64,000 nt of DNA, taken from contig NC_090766.1 in NCBI RefSeq assembly GCF_036898095.1, positions 33,197,495 to 33,261,494 on the forward strand. The letters are read 5' to 3'. The DNA is from Palaemon carinicauda. Taxonomy: Eukaryota; Arthropoda; Malacostraca; Decapoda; Palaemonidae. This document shows positions 41,548 to 53,434 of the stretch, one piece after another. The translations under genes and the position numbers were made by a program. The stretch's first letter is position 1, and each line of letters opens with the position of its first letter. The notes beneath the pieces were generated by a model that was not told where the DNA came from, ran no database searches, and saw nothing but the letters and a program-made list of their open reading frames with translations.

Positions 41548-43939
41548 AATGAGCTTCTCGTATTAACAATCTGATAAAATATGACAAAGCATTCTTTGAC
41601 ATAGGCAAGGATGGTTTCTTAACCGAACACCATAAAGCTTCAGATTGGCCTCGTAAAGGTTTAGTACGAGCTAAGTAGAACTTAAGAGCTCTAACAGGGC
41701 ATAAGACTCTTTCTAGTTCATTGCCTACGATCTCCGATAAGCTAGGAATATCGAAAGATTTAGGCCAAGGACGAGAAGGTAGCTCATTTTTGGCTAGGAA
41801 ACCAAGTTGCAGAGAACAAGTAGCTTTTTCTGACGAAAACCCGATGCTCTTGCTGAAGGCATGAATCTCGCTGACTCTTTTAGCCGAGGCTAAGCATACC
41901 AGGAAAAGAGTCTTAAGAGTGAGATCTTTCAGGGAGACTGACTGTAAAGGCTCAAACCTGTCTGACATGAGGAATCTTAGGACCACGTCTAAATTCCAAC
42001 CAGGAGTAGCCAAACGACGTTCCTTAGTGGTCTCAAAAGACTTAAGGAGGTCTTGCAGATCTTTATTGTTGGAAAGATCTAAGCCTCTATGCCGGAAGAC
42101 CGAGGCCAACATGCTTCTGTAGCCCTTGATAGTGGGAGCTGAAAGGGATCGTCCTTTTCTCAGGTATAAGAGAAAATCAGCTATTTGGGCTACAGAGGTA
42201 CTGGTCGAGGATGCGGAAACTGACTTGCACCAGTCTCGGAAGACTTCCCACTTCGATTGGTAGACTCTAATTGTAGACGCTCTCCTTGCTCTAGCAATCG
42301 CACTGGCTGCCTCCTTCGAAAAGCCTCTAGCTCTCGAGAGAGTTTCGATAGTCTGAAGGCAGTCAGACGAAGAGCGTGGAGGCTTTGGTGTACCTTCTTT
42401 ACGTGTGGCTGACGTAGAAGGTCTACTCTTAGAGGAAGACTTCTGGGAACGTCTACTAACCATCGAAGTACCTCGGTGAACCATTCTCTCGCGGGCCAGA
42501 GGGGAGCAACTAACGTCAACCTTGTCCCTTCGTGAGAGGCGAATTTCTGCAGTACCTTGTTGACTATCTTGAATAGTGGGAATGCGTAAAGATCCAGATG
42601 TGACCAATCTAGGAGGAAGGCATCTACATGTATTGCTGCTGGGTCCGGGACTGGAGAGCAATAGATTGGAAGCCTCTTGGTCAGCGAGGTTGCAAAGAGA
42701 TCTATGGTAGGTTGACCCCAAGTCGCCCAAAGTCTCTTGCACACATCCTTGTGGAGGGTCCATTCGGTTGGAATTAATTGACCATTCCGACTGAGACAAT
42801 CTGCTAGGACGTTCAAGTCGCCCTGGATGAACCTCGTTACTAGGGAGATGCCTCGATCTTTTGACCAGATGAGCAGGTCCCTTGCGATCTCGTACAACGT
42901 TAGTGAGTGGGTACCTCCCTGTTTGGAAATGTACGCCAAGGCCGTGGTGTTGTCTGAGTTTACTTCCACCACTTTGCCTCGAAGGAGATTCTCGAAGCTT
43001 ATCAAGGCCAGATGAACCGCCAAAAGCTCCTTGCTGTTGATATGCATGCTCCTCTGACTCGAGTTCCACAGACCTGACCATTCCCGACCGTCCAGCGTCG
43101 CGCCCCAGCCCAAGTCCGATGCGTCCGAGAAGAGAACGTGGTTGGGTATCTGAACTGCCAGGGGAAGACCCTCTCGTAGGCTGATATTGTCCTTCCACCA
43201 AGTCAGACAAGACTTTATCTTTTCGGAAATCGGGATCGAGACCGCTTCTAGCGTCTTGTCCTTTTTCCAGTGAAAAGCCAGATGGAATTGAAGAGGACGG
43301 AGGTGTAGCCTTCCTAGCGAGACAAATTGCTCCAGGGATGACAGTGTCCCTACCAGACTCATCCACAGCCTGACTGAGCAGCGTTCTTTCTTCAGCATCT
43401 TCTGGATGGAGAGCAGGGCTTGATCTATTCTGGGGGCCGACGGAAAAGCCCGAAAAACTTGACTGTGAATCTCCATCCCTAAATACAGAATAGTTTGGGA
43501 TGGGACCAGCTGTGACTTTTCCAAATTGACTAGGAGTCCCAATTCCTTGGTCAGATCTAGAGTCCAATTGAGATCCTTCAGACAGCGACGACTGGAAGAG
43601 GCTCTGAGAAGCCAGTCGTCCAAATAAAGGGAGGCTCGGATGTCCGATAAGTGGAGGAATTTTGCCACATTCCTCATAAGCCTCATAAACACGAGAGGAG
43701 CTGGGCTTAGGCCAAAGCACAGGGCCCGAAACTGGTACACCACATCTTCGAAGACGAATCTCAGAAAGGGTTGTAAGTCTGAGTGAATGGGGATGTGGAA
43801 GTAGGCGTCCCTTAGGTCTAGAGAGACCATCCAGTCTTCCTTTCTGACCGCTGCTAGGACTGACTTTGTGGTCTCCATGGTAAACTTCGTCTTTGAGACA
43901 AAGACATTCAGAGCACTGACGTCTAGCACCGGTCTCCAA
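41548..43939 (-). pseudogene. DIRS-E tyrosine recombinase, C-terminus missing
   Basis: An 803-codon frame, open through the whole pol overlap. The recombinase part runs from RVYQSKWEVFRDWC through AKRVSE and on to FIRLLIREAH, then reads a few foreign residues into flanking DNA. The H-x-x-R box, the Trp block and the catalytic Tyr are lost, so the enzyme cannot be active. No internal stop is present before the truncation, which suggests the loss came late. Confidence 0.83.
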
Positions 43940-44337
43940 CCTCCTGTCTTCTTTGATACTAGGAAGAGACGGTTGTGAAACCCCGGTGATTGAAGGTCCG
44001 AGACTTTGACCACCGCTCCCTTCTCTAGCAAAAGAGACACTTCCAGTTTCAGGGCTTGTCTCTTTTCTTCCTCTCTGTACCTGGGAGAGAGATCGATGGG
44101 GGACGTCGCTAGAGGGGGTTTGCGTACAAAAGGGATTTTGTACCCCTCTCTGAGCAACCTCACAGATTGTTGATCTGCGCCTCTCTTCTCCCAGGCTTGC
44201 CAGAAGTTCTTGAGTCTGGCACCTACTGCTGTCTGAAGTTGCGGGCAGTCAGACTCTGCCCTAAGAGGACTTGGATCCTTTTCTCTTCCCTCTCTTCCCT
44301 TCGGCCCGAGCACCTCCCCTGCTGGAGGCTCTGCCAC
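42190..44337 (-). CDS. DIRS-E pol, intact ORF (RT - RNase H - DAM-like)
   Basis: 715 codons starting MAEPPAGEVLGPKGREG, overlapping the end of gag by 77 bases. RT domain roughly residues 90-290: GGWRPVLDVSALNVF, DLRDAYFHIPIHS, FRALCFGLSPAPLVF and YLDDWLLRA (Tyr238-Asp241). RNase H roughly 385-515: LFSDASDLGWGATL, KELLAVHLAL, VNSDNTTALAYI and NVLADCLSR supply the four acidic positions. DAM/methyltransferase-like domain roughly 540-640: IDLFATS to LYAFPLFKIV, where the usual FPPF is FPLF. It copies element RNA into DNA; expression of DIRS pol in the cytoplasm or nucleus is not settled by sequence. Confidence 0.85.
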   Translation of the reverse strand: MAEPPAGEVLGPKGREGREKDPSPLRAESDCPQLQTAVGARLKNFWQAWEKRGADQQSVRLLREGYKIPFVRKPPLATSPIDLSPRYREEEKRQALKLEVSLLLEKGAVVKVSDLQSPGFHNRLFLVSKKTGGWRPVLDVSALNVFVSKTKFTMETTKSVLAAVRKEDWMVSLDLRDAYFHIPIHSDLQPFLRFVFEDVVYQFRALCFGLSPAPLVFMRLMRNVAKFLHLSDIRASLYLDDWLLRASSSRRCLKDLNWTLDLTKELGLLVNLEKSQLVPSQTILYLGMEIHSQVFRAFPSAPRIDQALLSIQKMLKKERCSVRLWMSLVGTLSSLEQFVSLGRLHLRPLQFHLAFHWKKDKTLEAVSIPISEKIKSCLTWWKDNISLREGLPLAVQIPNHVLFSDASDLGWGATLDGREWSGLWNSSQRSMHINSKELLAVHLALISFENLLRGKVVEVNSDNTTALAYISKQGGTHSLTLYEIARDLLIWSKDRGISLVTRFIQGDLNVLADCLSRNGQLIPTEWTLHKDVCKRLWATWGQPTIDLFATSLTKRLPIYCSPVPDPAAIHVDAFLLDWSHLDLYAFPLFKIVNKVLQKFASHEGTRLTLVAPLWPAREWFTEVLRWLVDVPRSLPLRVDLLRQPHVKKVHQSLHALRLTAFRLSKLSRELEAFRRRQPVRLLEQGERLQLESTNRSGKSSETGASQFPHPRPVPL

Positions 44338-46692
44338 GAAAGGGCGGGATAAACCGAGACGCTGGAGTGTCTATCCTAGGTCTAGCAGACAATGCCGGCA
44401 AAGGGGGAGCTTTGCGAGCCGAGGACGCAACTAGATCGTGGGTGTCCTTCTGCACTAAAGACAAGGCAATTTCCTTAACCAAGACTACAGGAAACAGGCA
44501 CTTGGACAAGGGCGCAAAGAGTAGCTCAGATCTTTGGCATGGCGTCACTCCAGCAGACAGGAAAGAACATAGAGACTCTCGTTTCTTCAGGACTCCGGAC
44601 GTGAATGAAGCGGCAAGTTCGTTGGACCCATCACGGACGGCCTTGTCCATGCAGGACATAATGAGTAAGGAAACATCCTTATCAGCAGAAGAGATTTTCC
44701 TACTCAGGGCTCCTAAACACCAGTCTAGGAAGTTAAAGACTTCGAACGCCCTAAATATACCTTTAAGAAGGTGGTCCAGGTCCGAGGGTGACCAACAAAT
44801 CTTCGAGCGTCTCATGGCAAGGCGGCGGGGAGAGTCTACAGGACTTGAGAAGTCGCCCTGGGCAGAGGCAGGAACTCCCAAGTCGAGAACTTCTCCCGTG
44901 GCATACCAGACGCTCGATCTAGACGAGAGTTTAGATGGGGGGAAGGCAAATGCTGTCTTCCCTAAACTCCTCTTGGTCTCTAACCAATCGCCTAACAGCC
45001 ATAAAGCTCTCTTGGATGAGCGAAAGAGAACGAGTTTAGTAAAGGCAGGCATGGTAGTAGGAACGCCTAAGACAAACTCTGACAGCGGCGAACGAGGAGC
45101 CACAGAAATAAAGTGGTCAGGGAACAACTCCTTAAACACAGCCATGACTTTTCTAAAGTCCAAGGATGGTTGAACTGCTTTAGGCTCATCAAGTTCAGAA
45201 GGTTGATCCTCAGGATGTGGTTCAGCAACGTCCTCATCTGACAGTTCCTCATCCGATAACTGATGAGAAAACGGCAAAGGTGTGGGCAACGTTTGACTCG
45301 CCGAGTCCGGTCGCACTGGTGCATACGTGACGGAGCCGGACGCAGCGTCATGGAACTGCTGAACAGTCTGGGAACTGTCAACAACCACAGGTGCGCGAGG
45401 ATGCACAGCGTCCACCCGAGACTGTTTAGACCGTCTGGGTTGTGCAGTCAACACCATACCGGGTTGCGGAGGTTGACGCACCGCGTCAAAACAAGTCACC
45501 TCTGATGGTTGATGAACGTCCTGAACGTCACCAACCACATCCGTGCGTTGCCTAACGTCAACGTGCAGCTGGAAATCCACACTGGGTCGCATCGGTGGAG
45601 GTACTACCCCAACTGGTTGACGCGAGAAAGCTACCTCAACGTCAACAGGACGCACAACAGACCGCTTGGATGGTTGTTGGCCAGAAGGTTCAGCGGCAAC
45701 CTTCTCCGCATTGAAGTCCTCCATCAAAGACGCAAGCTTGGACTGCATGTCTTGCAGTAACACCCATTTAGGGTCTACGGAAGCAGGTGCGGTAACAGGC
45801 GGGGTGAGCGACTGAGACGGCACAACTTTGCCTCTCTTAGGAGGCGAGCAGTCATCAGATGACGGCAACGGGTCCGAACTGTCCCAGTGGCTACAACCGG
45901 GACGTTGGACTTGTCCTGAAGGGACCGACTTACGCTTCAAAGGTCTGGAGACCTTGGTCCAAGGTTTCTTACGAGAAACACCTTCGGACGACGAGGTAAA
46001 AATGGGCTCTCTCGTCTTACGTTGGTAGGGGCGATCTTGGAGAGATACGCCTGATACCATAGAGGGAACGTCTGTTCGCTGATCAAGGCCTCTCGAACCC
46101 ATGAGTCGTACGACATTGCTTCTCCCCTGGGCTTGGGAGCTTGCAAGAGGTCCCGGACTAGGAGGACGACAGGCACGAACAGACGAACCCTCGAGCGCAA
46201 CACTGTTCACAACACTTTGCGTAACACTAGGCACTTTGACACTATCCTTCGTGGCAGTTTGGCACTTGAGTTCCTTAACGTCCGCCATGAGTTGATTTCG
46301 GTCACTTGCTAAAGACTCAACTCTCTCCCCCAAGGCATGAATAGCACGCATCATGTCTGCCATCGACGGTTCCTGAGTGCTAGGAGGGGGGTTAGGAACA
46401 ACCACTACAGGGGAAGGATTAGGTTCAGGGGCATGTGGAGAGGAAAAATCTACCGACCTAGAAGAACTTCTCCTTACCCTATCTCTCTCTAGTCTGCGTG
46501 TATATTTCTCAAATTCGATAAAATCGAATTCCGAAAGGCCCACGCATTCCTCACACCGATCTTCCAATTGACAGGTTTTACCCCGACAATTGGAACAAAG
46601 TGTGAGGGTCGAGAGAAGCCTTTGGAAGACGCCTATGACAGTCCCTAGCATTACATTTTCTGAACTTGGGAACTTGTGAAGGGTCAGCCATT
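44261..46692 (-). pseudogene. DIRS-E gag-like ORF, frameshift near the N-terminus
   Basis: A long frame (46705-44261) covers nearly the whole protein, but its first residues are out of register. The family start MADPSQVPKFRKCNARDC reads in another frame from 46692, and the two frames meet near 46590, where about one base is missing compared with DIRS-A. The Cys-rich head continues as CSNCRGKTCQLEDRCEEC. The Ser/Pro/Gln-rich middle and conserved C-terminal region (SSKRALWLLGDW, FAFPPSKLSSR, DGSNELAASFTSGV) and basic GKRGKRKG tail follow without stops. Confidence 0.78.
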
Positions 46693-47639
46693 TTGAATTA
46701 GTCAAGGGAAAATTCCAAAAAACGATCTAAGTCATCAACAATTAATCCGATCCAAAAAAAGAGTTCAAGGATTTATTTGAAGAAAAACACCTGTACTGCG
46801 AAAGCTCAAACCAAATTAAAGTACTTCACCAAATATGATGGGAAAAACTCCAGGTTCAACAGCGAGTAAAGTACGTCTTGTCGACACGTCGACAGAGAAG
46901 AAATTGAGTCTTTGTTTACATCGAGAGTGGTATCTGGCCGACAGTTGGCGCTGGTGGGCACACCCGCAACCTGTATAGCGATCGCTGGCGAGTTTTTACT
47001 GTATGTGTCTGTCGAGCAACAGAGTTGCAGCTATTATATATTCACCGGCTAAGTTAAATATTTTAAAATACAAATTATCTACGAATTTGTCATTTGTTCC
47101 GTAACTGAAATACAAACCATGCTATTTACATGGGGTGAATCAACCCTTAGGTAGGGAGGTAAGTCTCTGCCATACTGGCTTTGGCTTGCCTGGGGACTCC
47201 ATATTTGAGTGTGTAAGTACTCAAGAAATAAGGAGTCCCTGCACCTCGCTAGCATGCTGTGAAACTGCTGCGGCCTACATAAGCTGTGTGTGAAGGTGAG
47301 GAAGTGACTCGTCCTAGGAAGTTGACCTGGAGTTCTTCAGATGGAAATCTAGGCAAGGACTCTCCCAATACCACCTCATCAGGGTATGGGGACATGACAG
47401 TATTACACTTAATACTGAGAACACAAGGGAGAAGGGTTTACCTGCAGTGGTTCGAGGTCAGCTGTGCAGAGAACCCAGGATGCTGCTTTCTCCAAGGGAG
47501 GAGAGGATGAAGAAAAGAATAAGGGCCAGACAGATCTTTTCATTCAAGCAGACTAAAACCGGGTAACAATGCCCTCAACCTTCTGCTACTTGTTCATTAA
47601 GGAGCCTGAGGTTAGACCAGCTGTTGTGCAGCCACCACA

Positions 47640-49061
47640 GGGCCGATAGAGAACGTATCGAGCCTCCTGTGTGTCACGTCTTGCAGGTAGTGGTCCGTGA
47701 AGGTGGTCTAACGCTTCCACACCCCAGCTTGAAGGACCTGCGTCACTGAATAATTTTTCTTGAAGGCCAGGGACGTAGCTATGCCTCTGACATCATGCGC
47801 TTTAGGGCGACGTGACAAAGAAGGGTCAGGATTCAGGCCAGATGTATTACCTTGCAAATTCGGGCCGAGATAGTATTCCTGGTGACCCTCCTCTTCGTTT
47901 TCCCGGTGCTCACGAACAAGGCTTGCAGCCGGGGACGAACTGCAGCTGTTCTTTTAAGATACAACCTCCGACTCCTCACTGGGCACAGTAGGAGATGGTC
48001 AGGGTCATCTGTTACAGAACGGAGACTCGAAACCTGGAAAGAGTCGAACCGAGGGTCCGGCACTCACGGATTCTGAGTCTTGGCAACAAACTCAGGGATG
48101 AAGCTGAACGTTACCTCCCCCATCCCCTTGAATGGGCAATGTCGTACGAGAGACCATGCAGTTCACTGACTCGCTTGGCCGAGGCCAATGCTAGCAGGAA
48201 AACCGTCTTCCAGGTAAGGTGGCGATCTGAAGCCTGGCATAATGGTTCGTAGGGAGGTCTCTTCAGAGACTTGAGAACTCGAACCACGTTCCATGGAGGA
48301 GGTCTCATTTCCGAATGAGGGCAGGTAAGCTCGTAGCTTCGTATGAGTAGAGAGAGTTCCAGGGAGGAGGAAATGTCCATTCCTTTCAGCCTGAAGGCCA
48401 GGTTTAAGGCTGAGCGATAGCCTTTCACTGCCGAGACTGAAAGGCGTATTTCTTCCCGCAAATACACAAGAAACTCCGCTATTGCTGGAATAGTGGCATT
48501 GAGGGGAGAGATACCCCTTCCACGACACCAACCACAGAAGACTCTCCACTTCGCCTGGTAGACCCCTGCGGATGACTTGCGCATGTGACCAGACATCCTG
48601 TTCGCAACTTGCTGCGAAAATCCTCTCTCCGTGAGGAGATGCTGGATAGTCTCCAGGCGTGAAGTCGAAGCGAAGCTACGGCTTTGTGGAAGATGTTGGC
48701 GTGTGGTTGTTTGAGTAGCTCGTGACGTGGCGGGAGTTCTCTCGGAACCTCCGTGAGGAGTTGCAGAAGGTCCAGGAACCATTCTGCATGATGCCATAGC
48801 GGAGCTATCAGGGTCACTGAAAGATTGAACGATATTCTGGTCTTGTTGAGCACCCTCCTCATCAGACAGAACAGGGGAAAGGCGTACAAATCGATGTTGT
48901 CCCACCGTTGTTGGAAGGCATCCTGCCAGAGAGCCTTGGGGTCCGGGACCGGGGAGCAGCACAGCGGGAGCTTGAAGTTCAGCGCTGTGGCGAACAGATC
49001 CACCGTCGGGGAACCCCACAAAGTCAGGACTTTGTTGGCTACTTGAGGATCCAAAGACCAC
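47640..49061 (-). pseudogene. DIRS-F tyrosine recombinase, frameshifted
   Basis: The ORF 49061-48111 carries the N-terminal recombinase part and AKRVSE. A frameshift near 48110 leads to the ORF 48063-47833, another near 47850, after which the AHDVRG-type box is readable in a third frame near 47790. The Tyr region lies near 47700. Two intermediate positions that are stops in DIRS-D (Trp and Arg codons) are intact here. Confidence 0.75.
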
Positions 49062-50523
49062 TCGGTACTCACTATCTGCGTCGCTCTGCTCAGACTGTCA
49101 GCGAGCACATTCCTTTTGCCTGGAATGAAGCGAGCCGCTAGTGTGATCGAGTGGACTTCGGACCATCTCAGAATCTCTACTGCAAGATGGGATAGCTGTT
49201 CTGAAAAGGTACCTCCCTGCTTGTTGATATAAGCCACCACTGTGGTGTTGTCGCTCATCACCACCACAGAGTGGCCGCCAGGACTTGGTGGAACTTCTGA
49301 AGTGCCAGGAACACGGCCTTCATTTCTAGCAGGTTTATGTGAAGGTACTTTTCTGATTCTGACCACAGGCCTGAGGTCCTGTGGTTCAGAATGTGGGCCC
49401 CCCACCCTTTCTTTGATGCGTCCGAGAACAACATCAAATCCGGGGGAAGGACGAGAAGATCCACTCCCTTTCGTAGGTTCTCGTCCGCCACCCACCACTG
49501 GAGGTCTGTCCGTTCCACAGGACCCACAGGGACCAAAATGTCCGGGGAATCGTGACCTTGATTCCACCAGGACTTGAGTCACCACTGGAGAGATCTCATT
49601 CTGAGGCGACAGTTGGGAACGAGACGGGCCAGGGAGGAGAGGTGGCCGAGGAGACGCAGCCACGTTTGGGCTGGGAGTTCTTCTCGATTGAGGAAAGGCC
49701 TCGCGACCTTCCTCAGCCTTGCTATCCTGTCGTCTCATGGGAAGGCTTTGTGGAGATTGGTGTCTATGACCATGCCTAAATATACCAGTCGTTGAGTCGG
49801 AAGCAGAGAGGACTTCTCGAGATTTACCATGATCCCTAGATCCTGGCAAACTTCGAGGAGCTTGTCTGGGTGGTGAAGAAATGTTGCCTCCGAGTCCGCT
49901 AGGATCAGCCAGTCGTCCAGATAAGGAAGGAGACGGATGCCGACCCTGTGAGCCCACGATGATATCAGGGTGAACACTCTGGTGAACACCTGAGGGGCTG
50001 TGGAGAGACCGAAACACAGCACCTTGAACTGGTAGATCTTGTTGTCTAGGCAAAATCCCTGGTACTTCCTTGAAGACGGATGGACTGGGATCTGGAAGTA
50101 CGCGTCCTTCAGGTCCAGTGTACACATGAAGTCTTGTGGTCTCACTGCAAGTCTGACCATGTCTGCCGTTTCCATACTGAACGGAGTCTGTTTGACAAAC
50201 CCGTTCAGGGTTGAGAGGTCGATGACTGGTCTCCAGCCTCCAGACGCCTTCCTTACAAGAAAGAGTCGACTGTAGAAGCCTGGGGACCCGTCTACAACTT
50301 CTTGGAGAGTGTCCTTCTTCAAGATGGTCTGAACTTCTGCCCAAAGGGCTTGCCCTCTTGCCGATCCCATGGCAAGAGAGCTCAACGACACTGGATTCGC
50401 TGTCAGGGGAGGTAGAGAAGCTGTGAATGTGACGCGATAACCCTGAGCGATTATGGAAATCGTCCAGGTATCTGCCCCGAGTTGCTGCCACCTTGCCGCG
50501 CAACTTTGTAAGCATCCCCCCAC
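48479..50523 (-). pseudogene. DIRS-F pol, broken
   Basis: RT (50523-49735) has GGWRPVIDLSTLNGF, FQIPVHPSSRKYQGF and YLDDWLILAD, and stops at TGA 49735-49737 where DIRS-D has Ser. The first RNase H block (LFSDASKKGWG) is in 49536-49258. After a frameshift near 49290 the rest (VMSDNTTVVAYI, NVLADSLSR, VDLFATA, LYAFPLFCLM) continues to 48479. Non-functional. Confidence 0.77.
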
Positions 50524-50551
50524 TGGTGGACATGCAGGGGGACTGCCAACC

Positions 50552-51552
50552 CTAGTGTTTACGGCCTCGGCCGTTTCCTCTAGGGTTCTTGCCTCCCCTG
50601 GAGGACTTCTTGCTCCTTCTGCTCTTGGCAGGAAAGGGCTTTGCTGCTGTCGTCTTCTTTGTGTCCTTAGCCGGAAGGGGCTGTTGGGCCGCTGGAGGTT
50701 TGTAGGGCCTCGATGTCAGGGCCCTATGGATGAGGGAATCCTGGTTGGACTTCCTCCACCTCTCAGCGGTAAGCTCCACGTCCTTAGGCTCAAACAAACT
50801 CTTACCGAGCACGGAAGAGTGTCTGAGCCTGCTAACATCCGAACTGGGGACCTTCTGGTGGAATCTCTCAGCCACTGCGTCCCAACGTTTGAGAATCGTA
50901 TTGGCCCACAAGCTCGAGACTTGGTGGGCCAGAAACTCGATGGTCCGCGTGCCTGAGAGCAAGAAAGTCTTCAGTGCCTTCCTGGTGCTTTCTTTGGATA
51001 GGTCCTCAGACTGCACCAGGATGCCCAGAGACCCCATCCAGATGTCAAGCCACGAACTTGCCTGCATGGCACACTTCGCGACCTTCTCCTGGCTTAGGAT
51101 CTCAGTAGCTGAATAGGACACGTGCCGGTTGGAGTGTTTCTCTAGAGGACTCCCCGGTGAGTTCTTCCACAGAGTGGTGAATAGGAAGACCCAAACAAGA
51201 CTCCTCAAGGATCTCAAAGTACCTACTCTGATGGACTCAAGGAGGAGGGAGGAGTTTGTTACCAACGCTGGATCTACTGGAGGAGGCAAGCTCAGAGAGC
51301 TGGCCCTCGACCTTGTCCCTGGCACTCTTCATCCCCTGAGACCAGGGCAAAGCTGCACTGGCCCTAGGGGGTTTCTGGGTGCCGTAGACACTGTCCAAGA
51401 CCGTGTCCTTACCTTCACGAGGAGGAATCTCTGGGTCTGGAATCCCGTTGAGGTTCCTCATGAGGGTCAGGACTTGCCAGAACGCGTGTTCTGACTCTTG
51501 GTGCTCTCCTCCTGAAGGACTGGCAGCAAAGTCTCCTGTCCCCAGTGGCTCT
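50552..51552 (-). pseudogene. DIRS-F gag-like C-terminal part, truncated
   Basis: Corresponds to the last ~340 codons of DIRS-D gag. It enters from the LTR boundary (EPLGTGDFAASPSGGEHQ), shifts frame near 51240-51320, and continues through YSATEILSQEKVAKCAM to the RGGKNPRGNGRGRKH tail. The N-terminal two thirds of gag is gone, replaced by the LTR element. Confidence 0.73.
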
Positions 51553-52549
51553 TGAAAAAAGTTATCTATACAGGAAATTTTAGTAATAAAACTCAAACAA
51601 AATAAAACTCTTAAATTTAATTAAAGGTTTCAGAATAGTTTTTTTTTTTTAATTTAGGTTAAATATTTCTAAATTTCTTGAAAGGATGTTCGGTTTGGGT
51701 AACTATAAAAATCGTTTGAGAGTATCCTTAGGAGGACCGACCTTGTGTCAAAGGGTAACGACAAGGGGGTGAAAGTTTCGGTCCTTCCCAATTTCCCGCA
51801 ACTTCAAGAGAGCCCTGAAGAAAAACAAACAAACATTCTATTACCCCCTAATAATAATAAACTTAAATAGTAACGACAAGGGGGTAACAACTGCAAAAAC
51901 CTAAATTAGCATAAACACATCTCGAAAAATAAAATAAAGAATTAGAGTTAAAGGATCCTTCAAAAACTTATATTTATATATAGGAACATTACTTCCATGA
52001 AGCTGATCCTAGAAATTAGATTTTCGAGATGTTAAAATAAACGAATAGTATCCGAAGATAAAACAAATTACTTACAAATTATTATGTAGTTTTTTATGCT
52101 TCAATAGGTATATATTTAGTTCAATAAGATATGTTAATATGAATCAGTAAATATAACGATTAAATTCAGGACTATTAAGCAAGTTTGCAAATAAGTGTGC
52201 CATCATTTCCATTGGTGAAATGATAAGAAGGCTAGGATCACTTTAGAATTAGACACCCATCATTTCGTTGTGACGTACCTTAAAGCCTTATCGGCACCTC
52301 GGAAGTTCGGCAATAAATGAAGTATATCCTGTGTCTAAGATGGTAAGAGACATGTCTTCGTTGCTGGCAAGACTTGAGCAGGAGCGGTGATTTGGGCACA
52401 GTTCGTTGTAATTAGCCGTCCATTATTAATATAACCGTCGAGCTTGAAAGAAAAGCAACCGGCTCCATGTTGATTCCACCAACCAAACCAACTAACTGAC
52501 TCGTACGAATTTTCCAAACGGACTCCACTACGACTGTCTCAGCTGCTCA
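51553..52549 (-). repeat. Candidate 3' LTR of the BEL/Pao element
   Basis: Read on the minus strand it would start TGAGCAGCTGAGACAG directly after a purine-rich tract (GAGGAAAGGAAACGC at 52550-52564) and end in TTTTTTCA at the exact point where DIRS-F homology stops. TG...CA ends, the purine tract and the sharp boundary all fit a ~1-kb LTR, but there is no second copy in the window to confirm it. Confidence 0.5.
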
Positions 52550-52958
52550 GCGTTTCCTTTCCTCGGAAAACAAAAGAAACAAACAGTAGTAACTGCTCGT
52601 TAACAGTTGTTATACCTTCGAGACTTAAAAGGTGTTTACCGTCACAACGAAAATATAATTACATATTCCCTTTATAAGCTCGAAGTAAACATAGAAAAAC
52701 TCAATTAAATTTACTAAATTATACTAATGATTACATTATTCAAATTAACAATAATTAAACCAAATATTAAACCTTTAAGAACGCATTATATAAGAACAAT
52801 GATAAATAGAAGAAAAACATAAGTGATGTAATAATTTTACATCATTTTCAACACTCCAGGGAAGGGATTCAGTCTTTTTACAAAACATGTAAAAAGTTGA
52901 ATTTAAAATGAAAACATGCATATTTACAATTACATATTTACAAAGTTATCAAACCATC
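52550..52958. other. BEL/Pao 3' untranslated stretch
   Basis: AT-rich sequence between the end of pol and the candidate LTR. No ORF. The purine-rich (minus strand) tract lies at its left end. Confidence 0.45.
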
Positions 52959-53434
52959 TCAGTCTTGGAGCACATGCCTAGTCCTTTTCTCTGACTCGAC
53001 TGCTGCCCTTCTCCTTGACCTTCCTCTAAATTTAGGTTTGGCATCTAATTCCTCATTAACTGAAGGATTGATCTCTTCAGCAATATTGGGTTTTAAAAGA
53101 GGGATGAGACTGGTAATATGCCTTTTCACCAGCTCATTTGTTTTACCTTTCAAAACGATAGCATTAGTCACCTCACCACTTGTATTCTTAATTACCTCTG
53201 TAATTTTTCCCATAGGATAGTTAAGGGGTTTTACATGAGTCTCTTTGATTAAAACAATATCACCTACATTAAGATGCTGATGATGACAAGGACGATATCG
53301 GTCCTTCCTATCAACTGCCTGTTTTATTAGGGTAGCTAAAAACTCCGAATGATAATTGTCTATGAGATTTTTTCTGATTGCATTTAGTTTTTGATAATTA
53401 TTCTTTATCCTTTCTGACAGGGTGGTACCAAGAA
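52959..53434 (-). pseudogene. BEL/Pao pol C-terminal tail, out of frame with the main ORF
   Basis: Immediately after the main ORF's stop, a second frame stays open from about 53434 to TAA/TAG at 52959. It holds HQHLNVGDIVLIKE and YPMGKITEVI, the SH3-like tail usual at the C-terminus of BEL/Pao integrases, and a basic GRSRRR stretch. One small indel near 53435 therefore divides the polyprotein. Confidence 0.75.

Larger units (their letters stand above)
41548..47069 (-). mobile_element. DIRS-E: DIRS-like element truncated at its 3' end
   Basis: Same family as A and B. The 5' inverted repeat is present at about 46890-47050 with the outer end to 47069, but the 3' inverted repeat, ICR and last part of YR are absent: homology stops at ATGAGCTTCTCGTATTAAC near 41548. 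pol is a single open frame. gag is open except for a frameshift near its start. Confidence 0.88.
47066..51552 (-). mobile_element. DIRS-F: DIRS-like element lacking both ends, same family as D
   Basis: Begins inside its ICR (AAATTATCTACGAATTTGTC at 47072-47091, then GTTCCGTAACTG), directly joined to the 5' end of DIRS-E, so the 3' inverted repeat is missing. At the other side homology to DIRS-D gag stops at 51551-51552, where the BEL/Pao LTR begins. All ORFs are broken. Confidence 0.87.

Noticed and set aside
52335..52517. 60-codon minus-strand ORF in the candidate LTR
   Set aside because: No motif, and its position within a putative LTR makes a gene unlikely.
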